This document shows, in pieces, positions 47,399 through 55,087 of a stretch of DNA of 64,000 bases. Under the pieces are notes generated by a model. The model saw only the letters and a list, made by a program, of their open reading frames with translations. It was not told the DNA's origin and did no database searches. Location: the NCBI GenBank assembly GCA_024398875.1, contig JAKSIJ010000010.1:35088-99087 (forward strand), given 5' to 3'. Source of the stretch: Fibrobacter sp. Lineage in GTDB: Bacteria > Fibrobacterota > Fibrobacteria > Fibrobacterales > Fibrobacteraceae. The first letter of the stretch is position 1, and each line of letters opens with the position of its first letter. Made by a program: the position numbers and the translations under genes.

Positions 47399-48022
47399 TC
47401 ACGAAGCCAAACTGAAAATTTTTACGGAAGCATCCTTTGCTGGCGGATTACTGCCGGCCACCTTATCCATGGCAATGTAGTAGGCGCTGTTGTCTCGGAG
47501 GGAGCAGTCCGTTTTCCAGTGAATCCATCGGCTATCTTTAGGGTAGGTGAAGTTCCAGCCCAGAAGAAGTGTGGGAATTCCAAGTGCCCTCAATTTGTCG
47601 GGTAGTGGCGCGAACTGGCCTTGAGAACTGAAGAGAATTACGGCATCGATTTTTCGGTAGGCGGCGAAGAGGAGGGCGTCTTGCATGAGCCCCATGTTGG
47701 GTGATTGTCCGTACTCGCAACTCTCTGCGTAGTGTATCTGGAATCCAACGTAGCGCAGTTCCCGCTCAAAGCAGGAGATTCCCGCTGTGTTTCCTCCGTA
47801 ACGTTTTGGGTCTTTGTAGGGGTGGTAGTAGTGGCATTCCATCAAGGCGAAGTTGCGGTCGGGCGCGAAAAGCCGCAAGGCTTCCTGCCGTGCCCAGTTT
47901 TTGATGCCTCTGAAATCCAGACGGGAATGGAAGGGATGGTGGAAGCGGTAGTACTCGTTGACTTTCTTCAAAGTGAATCCATCCACAAAGAGTGCGATGT
48001 GGAAGGGAGGTTTCTTGGTCAT
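47399..48022 (-). CDS. NYN domain protein (LabA/DUF88-like, PIN-fold)
   Basis: NYN proteins have a PIN-like RNase fold. The 207-residue protein has FHIALFVDGFTLKKVNEYYRF (first acidic residue of the site) and, in the second half, GLMQDALLFAAYRKIDAVILFSSQGQFAPL with a second Asp and the strand-turn typical of NYN. It is usual in this family to see SGDSDF where SSQGQF stands here, so one metal ligand is replaced by Gln. Start 48022 was chosen because AGGAG lies 6 bases upstream of it; the preceding ATG at 48028 is directly against the same sequence. Confidence 0.8.
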   Translation of the reverse strand: MTKKPPFHIALFVDGFTLKKVNEYYRFHHPFHSRLDFRGIKNWARQEALRLFAPDRNFALMECHYYHPYKDPKRYGGNTAGISCFERELRYVGFQIHYAESCEYGQSPNMGLMQDALLFAAYRKIDAVILFSSQGQFAPLPDKLRALGIPTLLLGWNFTYPKDSRWIHWKTDCSLRDNSAYYIAMDKVAGSNPPAKDASVKIFSLAS

Positions 48023-48093
48023 GGACATCTCCTGATGTTTAAGGTTTCTATTCCTTAAAACGGAGATGACTATCAAATCTTGCCGTAAATTTT

Positions 48094-49038
48094 TTATTTA
48101 CAGGTGAAAAGTTTTCTGGACTTCAAATCGTCCATGAGGGAGCCCGGCATCCAGTTTTCCAGCGCCTTGTAGGCGGCATCGTCCAGGGTTTTGCACCAAG
48201 AGTTTTGTTTGGCTGCGTCGCCTTTGTCGTGCTCGATGCGGATGAGGTTCAGTACGGCGCACCAGTAGCGGATGGATTTGCCCGTGCGCTTCAGATAGTC
48301 GGCGGCGCTTGCCTCATAGATTTTGGCGGCTTCGTCATAACGTTTGAGGCGGTAGAGCATGTCTGCCTTGATTTGAAGCATCACCGGATGGTTTGGAGAT
48401 TTGGAAAGTCCGCGGTTGGCAAGCTTGAGTCCGGTCTCGAAATCTTCCTTGTCGTAATACATCCAAATTAATGGTGTGAGGAACAGGGGCCAAAATCTTT
48501 TGGACTCCAGGGAGGCGCTGTCCAAAACTGCCAAGTATTCATCCCGGTGGTCCGACTTGAAAGGAATCCAGCTGAAGCTTTTGTCTACATAGTAGGCATA
48601 GATGGCGTAGAAGGCGCGGGCCTCCTGTTCCTTGGATTCTTCAAAGAGTTTTGCTGCAGAGCGTGTCTGGAGAGCTCCTTTTACGGAATGGCCGGATTCA
48701 CTTTGCACATAGCCCAGTTCAAATTTCCGGAGTGCATCCCAGAGGCCTTCGGATTTGCATTTTTCCAGATTAGTTCCAGCCTGCTTTAGGGCGGTGGTAT
48801 CTCCCAGGTCATCGTACATGCTGACTTGGACAATGCTTTCGATGACGCAGCCTACACTTTCATTTGTCTTCTTCAATTGCTGTGCAACGGAAAAGGCTTC
48901 CTTGTACTGCAGCCTCATGGTGAGTTCCGTCGCCTTTTCGGCACTGGCTTCCATGGAGCTTGACAACTTCAAGGAGGGGCTTTCGGCAAAAGCCAGCCCC
49001 AAAGACATCAGGCATATAGGGAGGGTGAGTCGGACCAT
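48094..49038 (-). CDS. Secreted TPR-like protein, unknown function
   Basis: A 314-residue protein with a signal peptide (LPICLMSLGLAFA) and helical pairs spaced like TPR repeats (TMRLQYKEAFSVAQQL, ETGLKLANRGLSKSPNHPVML, RYDEAAKIYEASAADYLKR). No enzyme motif was seen. It is the third gene of a run with the LpoA-like protein (12 bases upstream) and a nucleotidyltransferase-like protein, so a periplasmic scaffold role in the same envelope process is likely, as inference. Confidence 0.7.
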   Translation of the reverse strand: MVRLTLPICLMSLGLAFAESPSLKLSSSMEASAEKATELTMRLQYKEAFSVAQQLKKTNESVGCVIESIVQVSMYDDLGDTTALKQAGTNLEKCKSEGLWDALRKFELGYVQSESGHSVKGALQTRSAAKLFEESKEQEARAFYAIYAYYVDKSFSWIPFKSDHRDEYLAVLDSASLESKRFWPLFLTPLIWMYYDKEDFETGLKLANRGLSKSPNHPVMLQIKADMLYRLKRYDEAAKIYEASAADYLKRTGKSIRYWCAVLNLIRIEHDKGDAAKQNSWCKTLDDAAYKALENWMPGSLMDDLKSRKLFTCK

Positions 49039-49050
49039 ATCCGGCGAGCC

Positions 49051-50904
49051 TTATTTTTTTCCGGCCTTCTCGGCTTCTTCAGCTTCCTTGGCGGCCTTTT
49101 CTGCTTCTACGCTGGGGATCTTGCATCCGTCAAGAGTTTCGAATTTACTCTTCTGGACGGTGACGATTTTCGTGTTGGTGTTGGCGCCACGCTTGAAAAT
49201 GATTTCGCCGTAGATGCCCTTGAAGGAAGGCGTATTATTGATGGTCGTCGTAATATCTTTTGGATTCTTGGCGAAGGCGGTAAAGACGATGTTGGCGGCA
49301 TCAAAACTTAAGCCGCTGACTTTATCGGCGCTGGGTTCCGTGCCCCACTTTTCCTGGAAGGCTTTTGCGAAGTTGTCGTAGGCTTCCTTGTTTTCTTCCA
49401 TGTCTAGAGCGGGCACGCTGAAGAAGGAACTATCCACCAGGCGCTTCCCTTGAATCATGAGTTCGCGACCATACCAGCCGGAAGTTCCGAGGAAAATGCC
49501 AGAGAGTTTGTTGAAGGCCACCTGGCTCACCATGGCGCCTGCGCTACCTGGATTGGTGGCTGGGATGAAGATGCCTGGAATATTGAAGGTGGAATCCTGC
49601 ATGTACTTGCGGCGCTCGCCAGCATTGATGGCATCGATGTCATTTGCCCCGCGGGCGATATTCCTGCGGCGGTTCTCCTGCTTAAAACGCACGTCGCGGA
49701 GAAGGTCCAGCTCCGTCTTGTAGTCAGGAAGTCCTTCCTCAAAGTTGCGGAAGGCGACTACGTTACCGCCACGGCGGTCCACTGCCTGCGTAAAGCTCTG
49801 GGACATGGTGGCGCCATAGTCACCCAGAGGGCTCAGGATTGCAAATTCGCGAATGGAGAGGCAGTTGGTGGCAAAGTCTGCAATGCTCTGGGCCAGGTTG
49901 TCCATGGTGATGTTCACCTGGAAGATGTTGGGGCCTAGTTTTGCGATGCCGTCATCTGTTGCTGTCGGAGTCAGCATGGGAATGTTCTGGTAGTTACTTC
50001 CTAGCCATGCGGCGACTGTGGCTGCCGGAGCACTCATGATGGGGCCCACGATGGCGATGATGCTATCCTGGTTGATGGCCTGCTGTGTGCGCATGAGGGC
50101 AAGAGCTGCATCGGCCCGGGAATCCTCGATGCGGATGGCCACCTTGCCTTCCAGTCCAGCCTGTTCGTGGGCCAGATAAACACCTTGGATTGCGGCTGCA
50201 CCAAATTCAGCAAAATCACCAGAAAGGGGAGCCAACACCAAGACTGTGGGGAGTCCAGAGCCAACGCCCTTCAAGGATTCCACACCTTGCTCGGCGGTTT
50301 TCTTCAAACTTTCCTGAATGTCGCCATTGTTGAGAACCTTCTTGTACCAGTAGCGGGCAGAACGGTACCGCTTGGCGTTCTGGCTTTCCCTGCCAATCTG
50401 TAGTTGCATCCAACCAATGACGTCCTTATCCACCGGGTACTTCTCCAATAGGGCCTGAAGCTGGTCTGCGTTCAGGAGGGATGCCGCCAAGGTCTGGATG
50501 GTTACATCCTTGGTATGGCTTCTGGCAGCCGGGTTTTTGGAGTAGGCGAGAATCCGGAGCATGGCTTCCACGCCATCATAGACATTGCCTGTTTCTACAA
50601 GGACAATAGCGTGGGCTAGTTCCATGCGTTCCCGATATTCGGAGGTAACATGGTATTCCAGGAACTTGGAGGAGAGTTTGAGCGCCTCTTCCCGCTTGTG
50701 GTCCCGGAGGTAGCACTCCGTCAACATCACGGCGACTTGGGAGCCGTCATGGGTCTTGAACTTGATTTTTGAGTTCTGAAGGATGGGTGTGGCCTCTGCG
50801 CACTTGCCCTCTTGGATGAGTTTTTTTGCCTTGGCGACTTCGTCCTGTGCGAAGGAGGTTCCTGCAAGGAGAAGGGTAAAGAGAATAAGAAGTGCTCGGT
50901 TCAT
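49051..50904 (-). CDS. LpoA-like protein: TPR-like N-domain plus periplasmic-binding-protein domain
   Basis: A 617-residue secreted protein with a signal peptide (LLILFTLLLAGTSFA). Residues ~20-220 are helical repeats (AKKLIQEGKCAEATPIL, KRYRSARYWYKKVLNNG); residues ~230-595 match a type I periplasmic-binding fold (Peripla_BP_6: VLVLAPLSGDFAEFGAAAIQGVYLA, DSIIAIVGPIMSAPAATVAAWLG, PMLTPTATDDGIAKLG). That order equals E. coli LpoA, which activates PBP1A, though amino-acid binding in a transporter or sensor is an alternative. The end is a Glu/Lys/Ala-rich tail. It lies in a three-gene run, 11 and 12 bases from its neighbours. Confidence 0.83.
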   Translation of the reverse strand: MNRALLILFTLLLAGTSFAQDEVAKAKKLIQEGKCAEATPILQNSKIKFKTHDGSQVAVMLTECYLRDHKREEALKLSSKFLEYHVTSEYRERMELAHAIVLVETGNVYDGVEAMLRILAYSKNPAARSHTKDVTIQTLAASLLNADQLQALLEKYPVDKDVIGWMQLQIGRESQNAKRYRSARYWYKKVLNNGDIQESLKKTAEQGVESLKGVGSGLPTVLVLAPLSGDFAEFGAAAIQGVYLAHEQAGLEGKVAIRIEDSRADAALALMRTQQAINQDSIIAIVGPIMSAPAATVAAWLGSNYQNIPMLTPTATDDGIAKLGPNIFQVNITMDNLAQSIADFATNCLSIREFAILSPLGDYGATMSQSFTQAVDRRGGNVVAFRNFEEGLPDYKTELDLLRDVRFKQENRRRNIARGANDIDAINAGERRKYMQDSTFNIPGIFIPATNPGSAGAMVSQVAFNKLSGIFLGTSGWYGRELMIQGKRLVDSSFFSVPALDMEENKEAYDNFAKAFQEKWGTEPSADKVSGLSFDAANIVFTAFAKNPKDITTTINNTPSFKGIYGEIIFKRGANTNTKIVTVQKSKFETLDGCKIPSVEAEKAAKEAEEAEKAGKK

Positions 50905-50915
50905 AATGCTTGCGT

Positions 50916-51230
50916 TTAGTCTTCTTTGGCTTCCTGAACAATTTCGTGTTCTTTCTTGATTTGTTTCTGGAGCGATTCCGGGAGTTTGACCCAGTCGATA
51001 ATATCCACGCGGAAGGGGAGGCCACTATCGGCGAAAGCCTTCTCCACGGCGGTCATGTCTTCAAAGGAGAGTGCCTTTTCCGAAATGACGGCCAATTCCA
51101 GTTCCGTTTCAGGGGTGAGATCCACTCCAGTAACACGGGAGCCGTAGGCCCAGACATCCAAGCCCTCAAAATGGAGGTTCACGATGCGCTGGACGGTTTC
51201 TAGCTGATCTGATTCTAAACAAAGAGCCAT
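50916..51230 (-). CDS. Minimal nucleotidyltransferase-like (MNT fold) protein with altered active site
   Basis: A 104-residue protein of the MNT type (start ATG 51230; the open frame extends upstream to 51266). It has WAYGSRVTG, the GSR-x-x-G loop of the fold, but the following SDxDL motif reads TELEL, so both metal-binding aspartates are replaced by glutamate. MNT proteins often pair with HEPN toxins; no HEPN gene is adjacent. It is 11 bases upstream of the LpoA-like gene on the same strand. Activity is doubtful. Confidence 0.7.
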   Translation of the reverse strand: MALCLESDQLETVQRIVNLHFEGLDVWAYGSRVTGVDLTPETELELAVISEKALSFEDMTAVEKAFADSGLPFRVDIIDWVKLPESLQKQIKKEHEIVQEAKED

Positions 51231-51295
51231 AATGGGTAAAATATAGAAAACAGGGGGGAGCCCCATAAATTTTCATATCTTTCTACATTTGTAAA

Positions 51296-52654
51296 ATGGG
51301 CTTAATCCTTGCGCTGTACACCATAATCCTCTTTTTTATCGCAATTTCCAGCTTTCGGCGGGTGTCTACGGTTGCAGATTTTTTTGTGGCGAGGAAGGGG
51401 GCATCTACTTTGGCGGTGACGGGGAGCCTCGTTGCCACCATTTTAGGCGGTTCTGCCATTATAGGGGCTATTGATGCGGGCCCGGAATTTGGTGCGGCTT
51501 CCGCATGGTTCATGATTGTGGGGGCGTTGGGTCTTTTGGCACTTCTCCCGTTAGCGAAAAAAGCCTACGCCCACGGCCGCTATTCTCTGCCCGATTTGAT
51601 AGAGAACTTTTATGGGCATGGACCCCGAACGGTTGCGAGCATTGTAATTCCCGTTGCCTGGACGGGAATTGTAGCGGCTCAGATTATCGCAGCGGCGAAA
51701 CTCCTCCAGAGTTTTGTGGAGGTTGACTACTTCGTCGCAACCGTGGTTGCCACGATTGTTTTTGTGGGCTACACCATGGCGGGCGGGCAGTATTCTATTT
51801 TGCGGACGGATTTTTTCCAGGCTGTTCTCATTATTTTGGGCATTGCGCTTCTTGCGATTTTTGCGTATGTGAATGGAGGCTCTGTTTTTTTGGTTGGACC
51901 AGCAACGCCAAAATCTTTTCCTTTCAATGAAAATTTTGGACCGCTCACGCTGTTCCTTTTGCTGCTGACGTACGGAACCACATTTACGGCAGGGCCCGAT
52001 ATTTTCAGCCGCCTCTTTTGCGCACGAAACAGCGCCACCGCGGCCCGCTCCATTCTTTTTGCCGCTGTGATACTACTTCCCGTGGCAGGCATTATCGGCT
52101 TTCTATCGTACTGCGGGTCTGGTTTTGCGGCAGAGGGCGGCGCCCGCATCATGCAAATCGCAAACCAGGTTTTGCCGGCATTTCTGCTCCCGTTGATAGG
52201 CATTTCCCTTTTGAGCGTGGTCCTCAGCAGCGCCGACACTACACTTCTCAGCAGTTCCATCATCTTGTGCGAACTATTGAAAAAAAGAAAAGGGGATGGG
52301 CAAGGGACGGTGCAGTCGCTGGCACTTGCTCGCGGGATGATTTTTGTCAATGGCGTCTTTGCGCTAGTGATAGCCCTCTACTTCAACGATATCATCGGGA
52401 CGCTTCTTTTGGCATTGGCCGTTTACGCGGGCGCCTTTACTGTTCCCATCCTGTGGGGACTTCTTGGCTTCCGGAGTAAATCCCGTTACGTCACCGCGGC
52501 AATTACCGCAGGCGGCATTCTCGCTCTCATCGGGAAACTATCGTCAACTATCGCAGAACTGCCTGCGAATGCGGTTTTGTTCAGCGATGCACTTTTAATT
52601 CTTGCTTTTGTTGTTAATGGCGCGCTGCTTTACCTCGGGCGCACCAAAGCATAG
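51296..52654 (+). CDS. Sodium:solute symporter family transporter (SSS)
   Basis: A 452-residue inner-membrane protein of about 12-13 helices with the LeuT-fold SSS pattern: FFVARKGASTLAVTGSLVATILGGSA early (sodium-site helix), GGQYSILRTDFFQAVLI, and the family-type GPDIFSRLFCARN-x-x-A segment after helix 7. These transporters import sugars, amino acids, nucleosides or vitamins with sodium; no substrate can be assigned. Its stop codon is 1 base from the stop of the convergent FISUMP gene, leaving no space for a terminator. Confidence 0.88.
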   Translation: MGLILALYTIILFFIAISSFRRVSTVADFFVARKGASTLAVTGSLVATILGGSAIIGAIDAGPEFGAASAWFMIVGALGLLALLPLAKKAYAHGRYSLPDLIENFYGHGPRTVASIVIPVAWTGIVAAQIIAAAKLLQSFVEVDYFVATVVATIVFVGYTMAGGQYSILRTDFFQAVLIILGIALLAIFAYVNGGSVFLVGPATPKSFPFNENFGPLTLFLLLLTYGTTFTAGPDIFSRLFCARNSATAARSILFAAVILLPVAGIIGFLSYCGSGFAAEGGARIMQIANQVLPAFLLPLIGISLLSVVLSSADTTLLSSSIILCELLKKRKGDGQGTVQSLALARGMIFVNGVFALVIALYFNDIIGTLLLALAVYAGAFTVPILWGLLGFRSKSRYVTAAITAGGILALIGKLSSTIAELPANAVLFSDALLILAFVVNGALLYLGRTKA

Positions 52655-52655
52655 C

Positions 52656-54497
52656 TTACTTTTTCTTCGTCTTCTCCGCATCTTTTAAGCAGCGGATGGA
52701 GAAGTAGCTTTCCTCAAAATCTTCATTTTGGATAAATTCATCATTGGTGCAGAGAAGGTTCCAGTAGAAGGCTCCGCCCTCCTCGCTGGGAGTCGCTGAC
52801 CAGAAATTCGCACTGCAGCCCGCTTCCATGAAGGAGCCGTCGCCATAGCGGAAACCGGAGGCAAGTGCGCTAAAGCCAAAGTGGTCTGCGCCTGCAGGGA
52901 TGTTTTTTCGGCTGGTCCAGGATTCTATCGCTTTGAGAGAGGAAGCCTCTGAGGCGCTGGAGTTATTCTCTTTCACAAACTTCTTTAGCGTTTCCCAATC
53001 CTCATTGGTGGGCACATGATAACCTTCTGGGCAAATGTTTGCAGCAATGCTTTTTGCGCCATAGAGCCGTCCGTTGGTATTGCAGAAACTATCGTTATTT
53101 TCATAGCAATAGCTGTCCTCCGCTTTATAGCGGAGGTTTTCCTTCATCCAGGTTTGCGTCCCAATCTGAAGCGTCTTGTAAACTTGGGCATCGCGGGAAT
53201 CTGTCAGCGTATAGTAGGCGTCAAGGCTGTCCAGCCGCAATTGTTCTAGTTCATCGTCATCGGGCGGGTTCATGATGCAGCGCACGGAAAGTTTTTCGCT
53301 GGCGGTTGCATTGTCCTTGGCGAAAGTAGCGCTGGACAACTGCAGTTGCCAAAAATCGCGTGCAGTGGAATCTTGGGAGGCGGTCCAGAATCTTGTAGCG
53401 GAACCCAACAGGGCGAAGCTTGCACTATCTTTTTGATATCCTGCGGGCAATGCCTTGAAACTGAAATCATCGGTTCCTGTGGAAATCGTATCGGCAATCC
53501 ACCAGGCGTTTTTTGCCATCAAACTTTTGGCGACACTATCATTTCCGTTGATGTTTTTAGAATAATCTATGAGTTTTTGCCAGTCATTGTCTGTTGGCAG
53601 ATGGAATCCCTCAGGGCAGATTTTATTTGCAGTTTTCCAGGAATAAAGCCGCCCGAAGTTTTTGCAGTTCCGTGTCTTTTCTTCGTAGCAGGAACTTCCT
53701 TCTGCTTCGTCATCCATATTTTTTGACATCCATACTTGCGTTCCAATGACGACGGTGGAATAATGTTTTACGGTATCAACGGGTATGGTCGTTTTTTTCT
53801 CGGCAATGGTATTTTTCACTTGAATCTTGTAGGTTTTGTCTTCAATGCAACGCAAGGAAAATGCCAAATCTTTTCCATCAAAGCGGTCGTTTACTTTAGA
53901 GTTGTCGTAGTTCATTTCCCAGATGTAGGCTCCATCAATGCCGTATTGGGTGGAGGACCAGAAGATGCCGTAATCTCCCAAGCCTGCATAGGCCCCCAAG
54001 AAATCACGTTCGCCGCCAGGTAGCGCATTGAACCCAAATTCATCTGCTCCTGGTAGGGATTTGTCGTCACGTTCCCAATAGGATGTGGATTTCAAGCTGG
54101 TTGCAGGCCCATCGTAGGAACTCATATTTCCGGCATAATTGCGCAATACTTTCCAATCATCGTTGGTGGGCACATGCCATCCATCAGGGCAGATTCCTTG
54201 TATGTTCCCGTCTTTATATAGGGTGACTTGGAACTTCTTTTTTAGTTTCATGGCGTCTGTCCAAGTGTACATATAGCCATAGATATTGCAGTTACCTTCT
54301 CTATCCTCATAGCAGTAGGCATTTTTGGTTTTAAAGTGGAGATTTTCTGCCATCCAGCGCTGCTTTCCAATGATGGTCGTCTTGTAGAAACTTCCATCGC
54401 GTGGATCCTGGAATAAAGGGCCCTCCTTCTCTTCTGCAAAAAGCATAGAGGTGAAGGGCAGTAGAAGTAGCAGAATTGAAAAAATGCTTCTTCTCAT
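52656..54497 (-). CDS. Secreted protein with three FISUMP domains
   Basis: The Fibrobacter succinogenes major paralogous domain is an extracellular module of unknown function. The 613-residue protein has a signal peptide (ILLLLLPFTSMLFA) and three copies, at about residues 30-205, 240-410 and 430-607. Each has a KTT-x-IG-x-Q-x-WM opening, a CYE-x-x-x-x-NC-x-x-x-GR-x-Y segment, and CPEGFHLPT or CPDGWHVPT before a Trp-rich second half ending in RC. This is the best clue to the host phylum. It is the third gene of the run DUF4954, metallopeptidase, FISUMP (14 bases after the peptidase). Confidence 0.93.
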   Translation of the reverse strand: MRRSIFSILLLLLPFTSMLFAEEKEGPLFQDPRDGSFYKTTIIGKQRWMAENLHFKTKNAYCYEDREGNCNIYGYMYTWTDAMKLKKKFQVTLYKDGNIQGICPDGWHVPTNDDWKVLRNYAGNMSSYDGPATSLKSTSYWERDDKSLPGADEFGFNALPGGERDFLGAYAGLGDYGIFWSSTQYGIDGAYIWEMNYDNSKVNDRFDGKDLAFSLRCIEDKTYKIQVKNTIAEKKTTIPVDTVKHYSTVVIGTQVWMSKNMDDEAEGSSCYEEKTRNCKNFGRLYSWKTANKICPEGFHLPTDNDWQKLIDYSKNINGNDSVAKSLMAKNAWWIADTISTGTDDFSFKALPAGYQKDSASFALLGSATRFWTASQDSTARDFWQLQLSSATFAKDNATASEKLSVRCIMNPPDDDELEQLRLDSLDAYYTLTDSRDAQVYKTLQIGTQTWMKENLRYKAEDSYCYENNDSFCNTNGRLYGAKSIAANICPEGYHVPTNEDWETLKKFVKENNSSASEASSLKAIESWTSRKNIPAGADHFGFSALASGFRYGDGSFMEAGCSANFWSATPSEEGGAFYWNLLCTNDEFIQNEDFEESYFSIRCLKDAEKTKKK

Positions 54498-54511
54498 AAT
54501 TTTTCCGTCCG

Positions 54512-55084
54512 TTATTTGAAAAGCTTTTGATGCCTTGCTTTTGCAGTAGGGTGCTCTCTGTAAAGGAGTGCAAAGAGTTGTGTGAAGGGCTGTTCTTTTT
54601 CCAAAAGTTCCCGCATGGCATCTTTAGCTTTGGATTTTCCTACAGCTTTAAAGGCACATAAATCGGCATCGTATTCTTGATTCCAGCAGTAATGATGGAA
54701 GAAAATTCTGAAAGAGATGGAGAGAATGTGAAGCCATAGAAGAGCGATAAGGATGGTGAATCCACAGCGGGAAAGGAGGAATACCAGGCACCATACCGCG
54801 AGCATGAGGAAGATGATTTTCAGAATGTTCCGCAGAATGCCGTGATGCATTTGTCGGTGAGCAAGCTCGTGTTCTTTGATGAAGTCGGATTCAGATAATT
54901 TCGCCGCAGATTCTGGAAGTGGAATGATGTCGTTGACTAATGGAATAAGGCGGAATAAAGCGAAAAGAATCGTGATGGGTTTACGCCATTTCACAATACC
55001 TGCATTCTGCATTATTCGGCATTCGCGAATTTCTACGCAAAGCCGTAAGACAAATTCCAGACAAAGTAATATCCAGAGCCACAT
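54512..55084 (-). CDS. Small membrane metallopeptidase (M48/M56-like)
   Basis: A 190-residue protein with HELAH at residues 72-76 (HExxH zinc motif), three or four membrane segments, and a third ligand likely at Glu137 in NQEYDADLCAFKAVG, a pattern that matches M48/M56 peptidases. It is shorter than HtpX or BlaR1, which have other domains, and represents a minimal catalytic unit. It lies 3 bases downstream of DUF4954 and 14 bases upstream of the FISUMP gene. Target unknown. Confidence 0.75.
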   Translation of the reverse strand: MWLWILLCLEFVLRLCVEIRECRIMQNAGIVKWRKPITILFALFRLIPLVNDIIPLPESAAKLSESDFIKEHELAHRQMHHGILRNILKIIFLMLAVWCLVFLLSRCGFTILIALLWLHILSISFRIFFHHYCWNQEYDADLCAFKAVGKSKAKDAMRELLEKEQPFTQLFALLYREHPTAKARHQKLFK

Positions 55085-55087
55085 GGA

